A stretch of 64,000 nt of DNA. It comes from Pocillopora verrucosa (lineage: Eukaryota; Cnidaria; Anthozoa; Scleractinia; Pocilloporidae). Position numbers and translations under genes: made by a program. Each line of letters opens with the position of its first letter. Positions within the stretch are counted from its first letter, which is position 1. This document shows positions 56,310-64,000 of the stretch, one piece after another. The stretch is taken from contig NC_089321.1 in the NCBI RefSeq assembly GCF_036669915.1, positions 20,727,770 through 20,791,769 of the forward strand, written 5' to 3'. Below the pieces are notes generated by a model. The model was not told where the DNA came from and made no database searches. It worked only from the letters and a program-made list of their open reading frames with translations.

Positions 56310-57585
56310 GTCCTTCACTAGTATGATCGGAGGAGCTGTAAAGTAGGTATAGCACTACACTAGTCTGTTCAATGTTATCTAAGTCTACTGAATGTCATTT
56401 GAAGGTTTGTCACGAGAAATAACTTTGCAAATTTGGCGGAGTTAGGGAAAATGTGAGTAGAACATCTTCTTTAAGCTTGACGCAGCACTATAAACTCACC
56501 ACGGGGAATTAGAGCCAGGAGACAGCTGCTAACATTCCAGTTGTTTTTTTAAGAAGTGTGCTTTGCTGTTGTCGTTACTTTTTGTTATGCTGAGATTTTT
56601 TCCTCTCCCACTGTAGCACATTCCCGTAAATAAATTTCAATTCTATTGCTCTGTAATTTAATAAAAAGCATTTAATGTCACTTCAATCAAATTTAGCAAA
56701 AAAAACATTAAATGGGTCAATAACCCAATAAAAGTGACTGATTACATTATTTGACTACAACTTCCTTGTACTTATTGAAATTCTCCTCTAAATGTTTCAT
56801 AAAATACACAATTTTAGAAACTGACCAATGAAAACAACAATAAAAAAAGGAAACTCCTCTTTAACTTCTCGTTTTGCGATTGGAAAATTAGTTTTAACAG
56901 CATACTCAAAATATATTGTAATCCTGATGCATGAAAACTTTATCGCTTTCGAACGCACCCGGGAAAAATCTGTCGAAGTATTGGGAAAAATAATTTTAAA
57001 TACTGGCTATAAACGCAAAAAATCTGTTCATTTAATTCCGAAAAATCCAATAATCGTGAAACAGAAACTAATTATAACTTGGTAAATTTCCTCCAAATGT
57101 TAATCACAATTTCCATTTAACTGAAAGTGAGATAATCGAACGATCACTCAACTGATTATTCTCCAATTTCTATGAAAACGCTTACGCATGCACATGGTTT
57201 TGACAGCTGTATATCAGCCATAAGACCAAAAACCGATTAATAGAAAAAAATTATTAAAAATATTTTAGGGAAAACGGCGTTTTCCAGGTGCTTTTTAGCT
57301 TAAACGGAAAATTAATATAACCGGCCCAAAAACTTGTTTATAGATAACAAACTCACTCATGCTTGATGAAAAATTTTTTACATAGCCAGTCATAGTATTT
57401 TCACGAAACTGCTTTTGAAAAAATTACTTTTAAGCTGGTTCGAATCAGATATTAAAGATAAAAAATACTGCAAAGTCCTTTTTCTTCGATGTGTCCAAAA
57501 TCCCTATAGCTTATAAGAACATTTAAGATAATAAGTAAAATATCAACTTGTGAAAGAAGAGAAATCCTTACGGACTCTAAAGGCT
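56310..57585. other. Gene-free spacer
   Basis: AT-rich DNA. The 56828-57085 ORF is lysine-rich, low-complexity and has no recognised domain, so I do not call it. Confidence 0.4.
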
Positions 57586-57589
57586 CTTT

Positions 57590-57739
57590 CTATTCTGCTT
57601 GCTTTGCATAGAAGTCTCTTACAGAGATTTTATTGGTATTCCTGTGGTTTCTGTTCCAAATGTCAACGTTTGTAGGCAAAGGTTTATTTCCTTGGGTATC
57701 GTCATCTCTATGATACAGCTCCAATGCTCGGTCCCTGAA
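57590..57739 (-). CDS. Possible terminal exon (49 codons plus stop)
   Basis: On the minus strand a polypyrimidine tract and acceptor (TTTTATTTTTCAG) precede 49 open codons ending in TAG at 57590-57592. The translation (starting FRDRALELYHRDDDTQG and ending SVRDFYAKQAE) is not low-complexity and begins in phase 0. It lies downstream of the TPR-CHAT gene on the same strand. It could be an alternative last exon of that gene, for example by a weak donor before its stop, or the end of another transcript. I do not recognise the protein. Confidence 0.4.
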   Translation of the reverse strand, partial: FRDRALELYHRDDDTQGNKPLPTNVDIWNRNHRNTNKISVRDFYAKQAE

Positions 57740-58030
57740 CTGAAAAATAAAAGAACCACAATAAGGGAGAATCTTTGAGTTTACATAAAGAAACGATACA
57801 CTTCACAAAAATTATTATCAATCTTATTTTCTATGAAAAACGTTTTCATCGTTAAGTCTTTAAAGTGTCGACTCAATTGTAAAGTATCTCAATTTCTTCG
57901 GGAAAAAAAGCAATTCTTACCCACTAGACAACCAGGCACCCGTGCTAAAATATATAACCATACAATTTTGATTAAAAGCTACGTTGAATTGCATAAATGT
58001 TATGAAAAGAATAATTACATGGATCAGCGA

Positions 58031-61000
58031 CTAGATGTCCTTGATATCAAGTTTGACGTCATCACCAATGAGTACAAATGGTGCCCAGTACTTCACCTCC
58101 TTGAACGTTCCAGATTCTCTCATACATCTCATGGCCTGATTGAGAGCTTCACTTGCCCTCTTGCCTTTAGCAAGAGCATCGTAAAAGAAACTCATGAACT
58201 CCAGGGTTCCTTCGTCATCTAACGCCCACAAGGCTACCAAAACAGATCTAGCGCCCGCACCCAGGAATGCTCGGGCGATGCCGACCACACCCTCGGCCAT
58301 GACCTCCCCACGAGCACTGTGACAACAGCTTAGAACAACCAGTTGCGCCCGCAGCCCAGCTTCCATGACATCTTTCATCGTCAGTAGATAGTCCTTTTCT
58401 TTAGGCTGATTGGTTTCTCTTGTAGTGTTTGGTGCCAAGATAACTTCCCCAGTTTCCATTTTACCATGCGCTGCAATATGTACCAAAGCCACTGATGACA
58501 GTCGTTTTAACACTTCTCCTTTTGTTGCCATTTCTCCAGTGAGGGGGGAAATACTGAGAATTCGTCCAATCATTTCCGCTTCTTCCCTTGCTCCTGGAAG
58601 TTGCACCAAACGTCTTCCCTGATACATGATCTCTTTGAAACATGGGTCGCCAACAAGTAATGCACCACTCTTCATGTGGAACTCAGCTGGGGAATCATTA
58701 ATCAGTCGTAAGGTCGTCAGGGAAGGAAGCAAACGAATTCTGAATGAATCACTCAGATAAGTTGAATTTGAGTCCATCAATGCCGCGTAAGGCACAAGAC
58801 AAAATGGACCCTCAGGAACAAATGTAAGCTCGTTGCCTTTCATCAGATCAGCAATAGGAGTAACGATGATGTCATAAAGCTTCTGTAGAGCACTTAAATG
58901 TGAGTTCCTTACATCAACTTGAATCATATCGTTCGCCACTTTCTCCGATTTCGGCGAGTAATGAGGAGGATTTTCGCATGCAACAGCATCTCTTGCACCA
59001 ACCTCTTTCAAGGCAGTTTTGTTCAGTTGCTTGATGAAAAATTCCAATTCCTTCTGATACTTATAATTGTTCACATGTACCTTTCTCGACTGGATATTAT
59101 CGTCGCTAAGGAAAACCCAGAAGTGAACGTAAGGTCCACTGATGGCTATAAAAATTGTACTTGATGGAACAAAACTAAGGAGAGCGAACGAAAAATCTCT
59201 GGGCTGATATTTTGAGGTGAGTAGATCTCTCAGAGCTTGAGCACGTCCTTTCTCTGCGGTGAGAAGAGCATCAACAACTTCACCTTGGATTAGATTTATA
59301 CGCCACAAGCCTTTGTATGCACTCTTATGCTGATCACGATAAATAATCTTCCACTGATCGTTGAAATGCAGACTCGCCCTGATACTATCAAACGCCTCTA
59401 CACTAGAGTGAAAGCAGTCAAAGGCCCTCCTTAGTTTACCTTGAAAGACAAAACTTTTTCCAAGACGAGAGAGTGAGAATGCCTCTCCGGCCTTGTCTCC
59501 CACTTCTTTAGCAATTTCTAGATGACGTTGATGGTACTCGATTGCTGTTTTGAACTGTCCTAGACTACAATAAGCGCAGCCGAGATTGCCATAACTTTTT
59601 CCCTCTCCGGCCTTGTTTCCCACTTCTTTAGCAATTTCTAGATGACGTTGATGGTACTCGATTGCTGTTTTGCACTGTCCTAGACTACAATAAACGCAGC
59701 CGAGATTGCCATAACTTGCTCCCTCTCCGGCCTTGTGTCCCACCTCTTTAGCAATTTCTAGATGACGTTGATGGTACTCGATTGCTGTTTTGAACTGTCT
59801 TAGACCATAATAAGCGCAGCCGAGATTGCCATAACTTGTTCCCTCTCTGGCCTTGTGTCCCACTTCTTTAGCAATTTGTAGACCACGTTGATGGTACTCG
59901 ATTGCTGTTTTGAACTGTCCTAGACTATCATAAACGCAGCCGAAATTGCCATAACTTGTTCCCTCTCCGGCCTTGTTTCCCCCTTTTTTAGCAATTTCTA
60001 GACCACGTTGATGGTGCTCGATTGCTTTTTTGAACTGACCTAGACTACAATAAGCGCAGCCGAGATTGCCATAACTTGTTCCCTCTCCAGCCTTGTCTCC
60101 CACTTCTTTAGCAATTTCTAGACGACGTTGATGATACTCGATTGCTGTTTTGAACTGTCCTAGACTATCATAAGCGCAGCCGAGACTGTTATAACCTTTT
60201 CCCTCTCCGGCCTTGTCTCCCACTTCTTTAGCAATTTCTAGATGACGTTGATGGTACTCGATTGCTGTTTTGAACCGTCCTAGACTATCATAAGCGCAGC
60301 CGAGATTGCCATAACCTGTTCCCTCTCCGGCCTTGTCTCCCACCTCTTTAGCAATTTCTAGATGACGTTGATGGTACCCGATTCCTGTTTTGAACTGTCC
60401 TAGACTATCATAAGCGCAGCCGAGATTGCCATAACCTGTTCCCTCTCCGGCCTTGTCTCCCACTTCTTTAGCAATTTCTAGACCACGTTGATGATACTCG
60501 ATTGCTGTTTTGAACTGTCCTAGACTATAATAAGCGCAGCCGAGATTGCCATACCCTTTTCCCTCTCCAGCCTTGTCTCCCACTTCTTTAGCAATTTCAA
60601 CATAACGTTGATGGTTCTCGATTTCTGTTTTGAACTGTCCTAGACTACGATAAGCGCAGCCGAGATTGCCATAACTTGCTCCCTCTCCGGCCTTGTGTCC
60701 CACCTCTTTAGCAATTTCTAGATGACGTTGATGGTACTCGATAGCTGTTTTGAACTGTCCTAGACTATAATAAGCGCAGCCGAGATTGCCATAACTTGTT
60801 CCCTCTCCGGCCTTGTCTCCCACTTCTTTAGCAATTTCTAGATGACGTTGATGGTACTCGATTGCTGTTTTGAACTGTCCTAGACTACGATTAGCGCAGC
60901 CGAGATTGCCATAACTTGTTCCCTCTCTGGCCTTGTCTCCCACTTCTTTAGCAATTTCTAGACGACGTTGATGGTACTCGATTGCTGTTTTGAACTGTCC

Positions 61001-62371
61001 TAGACTATAATAAGCGCAGCCGAGATTGCCATACCCTTTTCCCTCTCCAGCCTTGTCTCCCACTTCTTTAGCAATTTCAACATAACGTTGATGGTTCTCG
61101 ATTTCTGTTTTGAACTGTCCTAGACTATCATAAGCGCAGCCGAGATTGCCATAACTTGTTCCCTCTCCGGCCTTGTCTCCCACTTCTTTAGCAATTTCTA
61201 GATGACGTTGATGGTACTCGATTGCTGTTTTGAACTGTCCTAGACTATAATAAGCGCAGCCGAGATTGCCATAACTTGTTCCCTCTCCGGCCTTGTCTCC
61301 CACTTCTTTAGCAATTTCTAGACGACGTTGATGGTACTCGATTGCTGTTTTGAACTGTCCTAGACTATAATAAGCGCAGCCGAGATTGCCATACCCTTTT
61401 CCCTCTCCGGCCTTGTCTAGCACTTCTTTAGCAATTTCTAGACGACGTTGATGGTACTCGATTGCTGTTTTGAACTGTCCTAGACTATTATAAGCGCAGC
61501 CGAGACTGTTATAACCTGTTCCCTCTCCGGCCTTGTCTCCCACTTCTTTAGCAACTTCTAGACGACGTTGATAGTACTCGATTGCTGTTTTGAACTGTCC
61601 TAGACTATCATAAGCGCAGCCGAGATTGCCATAACCTTTCCCCTCTCCAGCCTTGTCTCCCACCTCTTTAGCAATTTCTCGATGACGTTGATGGTACCCG
61701 ATTGCTGTTTTGAACTGTCCTTGACTACAATAAGCGCAGCCGAGATTGCCATAACCTGTTCCCTCTCCGGCCTTATCTCCCACTTCTTTAGCAATTTCTA
61801 TATGACGTTGATGGTTCTCGATTGCTGTTTTGAACTGTCCTAGACTACGATAAGCGCAGCCGAGATTGCCATAACTTGCTCCCTCTCCGGCCTTGTCTCC
61901 CACTTCTTTAGCAATTTCTAGATGACGTTGATGGTACTCGATAGCTGTTTTGAACTGTCCTAGACTATAATAAGCGCAGCCGAGATTGCCATAACTTGTT
62001 CCCTCTCCGGCCTTGTCTCCCACTTCTTTAGCAATTTCTAGATGACGTTGATGGTACTCGATTGCTGTTTTGAACTGTCCTAGACTACGATTAGCGCAGC
62101 CGAGATTGCCATAACTTGTTCCCTCTCTGGCCTTGTCTCCCACTTCTTTAGCAATTTGTAGACCACGTTGATGATACTTGATTGCCGTTTTGAACTGTCC
62201 TAGATCACCATAAGCTTTTCCAAGATGGCTACAATGGATTCCCTCTTCGGCCTTTCCTATCTCTACTGGAACCAGAAACGTTTTTCTCTCGTCAATCTTG
62301 AAACGGGTCAAGAATAAATAGCTGATGACGTGACGTGAGAAAGTTTCAATAATAATGAGAATATTATACAA
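58031..62371 (-). CDS. TPR-CHAT protein (TTC28-like), 23 TPR-type repeats
   Basis: This 1446-aa single open frame has 23 consecutive 40-aa repeats of the TPR_12 kind at residues 60-979 (pattern [20 protein letters not shown], then [20 protein letters not shown]). A linker and C-terminal CHAT domain follow (about 1065-1440). CHAT is a caspase-like peptidase fold. The expected His lies in HIAAHG (H1302) and the Cys in LSCCHSARG (C1349 or C1350), both present, so catalysis is possible. The first ~25-35 residues are hydrophobic and unlike the rest, so the true 5' part may come from an upstream exon spliced near 62300; the ATG at 62371 is only the first in the open frame. Similar genes are numerous in corals. 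Its partners and substrate are unknown. Confidence 0.85.
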   Translation of the reverse strand: MYNILIIIETFSRHVISYLFLTRFKIDERKTFLVPVEIGKAEEGIHCSHLGKAYGDLGQFKTAIKYHQRGLQIAKEVGDKAREGTSYGNLGCANRSLGQFKTAIEYHQRHLEIAKEVGDKAGEGTSYGNLGCAYYSLGQFKTAIEYHQRHLEIAKEVGDKAGEGASYGNLGCAYRSLGQFKTAIENHQRHIEIAKEVGDKAGEGTGYGNLGCAYCSQGQFKTAIGYHQRHREIAKEVGDKAGEGKGYGNLGCAYDSLGQFKTAIEYYQRRLEVAKEVGDKAGEGTGYNSLGCAYNSLGQFKTAIEYHQRRLEIAKEVLDKAGEGKGYGNLGCAYYSLGQFKTAIEYHQRRLEIAKEVGDKAGEGTSYGNLGCAYYSLGQFKTAIEYHQRHLEIAKEVGDKAGEGTSYGNLGCAYDSLGQFKTEIENHQRYVEIAKEVGDKAGEGKGYGNLGCAYYSLGQFKTAIEYHQRRLEIAKEVGDKAREGTSYGNLGCANRSLGQFKTAIEYHQRHLEIAKEVGDKAGEGTSYGNLGCAYYSLGQFKTAIEYHQRHLEIAKEVGHKAGEGASYGNLGCAYRSLGQFKTEIENHQRYVEIAKEVGDKAGEGKGYGNLGCAYYSLGQFKTAIEYHQRGLEIAKEVGDKAGEGTGYGNLGCAYDSLGQFKTGIGYHQRHLEIAKEVGDKAGEGTGYGNLGCAYDSLGRFKTAIEYHQRHLEIAKEVGDKAGEGKGYNSLGCAYDSLGQFKTAIEYHQRRLEIAKEVGDKAGEGTSYGNLGCAYCSLGQFKKAIEHHQRGLEIAKKGGNKAGEGTSYGNFGCVYDSLGQFKTAIEYHQRGLQIAKEVGHKAREGTSYGNLGCAYYGLRQFKTAIEYHQRHLEIAKEVGHKAGEGASYGNLGCVYCSLGQCKTAIEYHQRHLEIAKEVGNKAGEGKSYGNLGCAYCSLGQFKTAIEYHQRHLEIAKEVGDKAGEAFSLSRLGKSFVFQGKLRRAFDCFHSSVEAFDSIRASLHFNDQWKIIYRDQHKSAYKGLWRINLIQGEVVDALLTAEKGRAQALRDLLTSKYQPRDFSFALLSFVPSSTIFIAISGPYVHFWVFLSDDNIQSRKVHVNNYKYQKELEFFIKQLNKTALKEVGARDAVACENPPHYSPKSEKVANDMIQVDVRNSHLSALQKLYDIIVTPIADLMKGNELTFVPEGPFCLVPYAALMDSNSTYLSDSFRIRLLPSLTTLRLINDSPAEFHMKSGALLVGDPCFKEIMYQGRRLVQLPGAREEAEMIGRILSISPLTGEMATKGEVLKRLSSVALVHIAAHGKMETGEVILAPNTTRETNQPKEKDYLLTMKDVMEAGLRAQLVVLSCCHSARGEVMAEGVVGIARAFLGAGARSVLVALWALDDEGTLEFMSFFYDALAKGKRASEALNQAMRCMRESGTFKEVKYWAPFVLIGDDVKLDIKDI
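59435..62194 (-). repeat. 23 tandem 120-bp coding repeats
   Basis: The 120-bp units are nearly identical in DNA as well as protein, implying recent expansion or gene conversion. Blocks of units repeat at a higher order: units 1-3 resemble 11-13, and the [12 protein letters not shown] unit occurs at 10 and 14. Confidence 0.9.
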
Positions 62372-62484
62372 CCGGCTGGGAAATTTTTTGCATATGATTG
62401 GCCGGGAGCAGTGGTATTTTAGTCAAATTTGAATCACTTAATTGTTTAAGTAGCATTTTTAACGGTAAATGAAATTATGTTGTT

Positions 62485-62706
62485 TTGAAAGAACTGCAAG
62501 AGCGCAAGGAAAATGCAGCAAATATAAACATCATGAAAAGCACGATGTGGCCTACAGTCTGGAAAAAGTGGGCTGAAGCGAAAGGATTCAGTCCGAATAT
62601 TTTGAGCCACGAGATCAAGAAATTTGATATGAATCTGAAGAGGTTATTAACTGAGAAAGAAGGACAATTTCGTGCAATGAGCCACACAGTTTGCGGGTAT
62701 TGGTAA
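62485..62706 (+). pseudogene. Fragment resembling Crypton-derived (ZMYM/QRICH1-type) N-terminal domain
   Basis: The translated segment NIMKSTMWPTVWKKWAEAKG, followed by ILSHEIKKFDMNLKRLL, has the W..V...WA...G and L+..L pattern found in the SAM-like N-terminal region of tyrosine-recombinase-derived proteins common in cnidarians. The ORF ends at TAA 62704-62706 without the catalytic domain. It is probably a relic. Its minus-strand shadow is not a gene. Confidence 0.35.
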
Positions 62707-64000
62707 CATCACTGGAAGGTCATTTAATTTTGAAAAATCACTCGGGGTGTTTTTCCTCAAATACCCCTTGTAACCATGTTATTCCACATAAAAACCTTGG
62801 AATTGGACATACGTGACCAGCGGGGGTTTATCTGGATGATTTGCTATCTTAACAATACTCTTATTAGATTGAGTATTACGAGCTTTCTAACCGCAATTAT
62901 CTTTTTAGTTTCGGGCGTCCTACTGTTTTCTTGTAGTGACACGGACGAGGAGCATTCTGTTTAATCTCTGCGAATTCAATATTATGGCCCCTTCTGTTCA
63001 GTAAAGTTTTGTGGAAATGATCTTTGAAAATACTGTAGTTTCTAATAGGCGTCAGTGAACACTGCTTGCATTGCCTTACGCATTACATTTGAAACACTCG
63101 TCAAAGGATACGGCCAATCCCATCTGCAACCAGCTCCTTATCTCTTCAAGCAAGGATAGCTCGACACAAGCACTGGCTCCTGAGAAGGTAATAATGAGCG
63201 TCGCAAGGTAAATAATTCATTACCGTCAACATCTAAATGTATCCAGAATATCAACTCACACCCCATTCACACTAGCAAAACATGTTTAGTTGAACATGGT
63301 TTTCTGACTGAAAATCAGAAACAGAGAACTGGAAAGCTGAATTTTCCATCTAAATAATCGCTAACTTGTATTTCAAATGTGTTACATTTTAAGACGATAA
63401 ACAAGGGGTTTGTGGAGCTTCTATGAAGAACAAAAATCAGACCGTGTTTGACAAAACAGCTTTAAATCATGTTTGAGCTTTCGATAGGTTTTGACTTGGT
63501 ATGGAAAATAGTTTTTACCTACGTGGCAGATATTGATGCGTTAGATATCATTGACACCCGAGGTACAGTCAGCTGCCTTAATCTATACAGTTCCCTTGGA
63601 AGAAATCTCAGAAAAGAGGTTAGATGACTCATAGCTTAAACACGAACCTTTCTTTATCGCTTTGACCAAAGTGGGTTCCAATTGAACGGCAACTGTTACA
63701 TCATTAAGACATTCTTCGTAGTTTTCTGTGGAATTCAATAATTACGTGTAAGTCGTCATCGCACGTCGATTTGCGTGCTAATAATACAATGCAAAAATTT
63801 CAGCGTGCTTATTGGCTGAGAACACGTCAATTAATCCCAAACAGAGTAGAAAGTTGAAGTTAAGTGCAGAAAGTCGAGGTTAAATTAATTGACAGGTAAG
63901 CCGCGAAAGCAAAACAAAACATAATGAAGAAAGTAGCAACGTTTTAACTCAAAGTTTGAGGGAGAATGCTAAAACTAAAAACGCACAACAAAGGAACAAA
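62707..64000. other. Gene-free right end of window
   Basis: No gene is supported. A short hydrophobic ORF (62776-62964) lacks any family feature. A small palindrome occurs near 63278-63320 (AAACATGTTTAG, AACATGGTTTTC). Confidence 0.4.

Noticed and set aside
56828..57085. 85-codon plus-strand ORF
   Set aside because: Lysine-rich low-complexity translation in AT-rich DNA, with no splice context or homolog in the window.
59435..62194. Regular 120-bp repeats that could look like a CRISPR array
   Set aside because: There are no spacers; the whole unit repeats and encodes a TPR solenoid in one open frame.

Overview
This looks like a metazoan nuclear genome window, most likely from a stony coral or a close anthozoan. 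The base composition is AT-rich. Genes are split by GT-AG introns or sit in long single exons, there is no operon layout, and relics of several transposon classes are dense. The gene content fits a cnidarian: a tandem XK-related (XKR) cluster, EHBP1-like genes combining an NT-type C2 domain with a bMERB domain, and a very repetitive TPR-CHAT gene of the TTC28-like type. The species assignment is an inference, because no database could be searched.

Layout. (1) 0-15.7 kb is a decaying tandem array of XKR genes. One single-exon copy is intact (11632-12687, 351 aa) among at least five broken copies. A short coiled-coil/membrane ORF and blocks of non-coding flank were duplicated with them. A dead Ty3/Gypsy-type LTR element (5357-7517) splits one XKR relic and itself carries two 137-bp hAT-like MITEs. 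(2) 15.8-41.2 kb holds two large duplicated blocks, each with a ten-exon EHBP1-like gene on the + strand. Gene 1 (17132-22325) carries one in-frame nonsense codon in exon 6. Gene 2 (32493-39801, 577 aa) is open throughout and has six copies of a 22-aa repeat. Between them lies gene 3 (27239-29222, 170 aa), which keeps the shared first exon and a bMERB-like core but has no C2. Intronic insertions present in one or both paralogs date the duplication. (3) 41.3-42.6 kb is an inverted copy of a 1.4-kb element also found at 24.3-25.75 kb; both end in a long hairpin. (4) 43350-47670 is a 4.3-kb element flanked by TTAA, with inverted repeats of about 1.2 kb around a broken C2H2/SAP-like ORF. (5) 47.7-53.6 kb has a C-type lectin exon relic, a truncated minus-strand EHBP1-like fragment with NPF motifs (gene 4), and a 1263-bp tandem duplication of its first exon and promoter, each unit containing a perfect 384-bp-arm palindrome. 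(6) 54-64 kb has two small TIR elements, a possible isolated terminal exon, the minus-strand TPR-CHAT gene (58031-62371, 1446 aa), and a fragment resembling the N-terminal region of Crypton-derived recombinase proteins.

How the genes relate. The EHBP1-like family dominates. In characterised animals EHBP1 links Rab GTPases (through bMERB) and membranes (through C2) to EHD proteins (through NPF motifs). Here those modules appear split among paralogs: C2 plus bMERB in genes 1 and 2, bMERB alone in gene 3, and NPF motifs alone in gene 4. All four share a first exon and a promoter motif, TGACATCA. XKR proteins are scramblase-related membrane proteins, and TPR-CHAT proteins carry a caspase-like protease fold. 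No functional link among the three loci can be shown from sequence alone.
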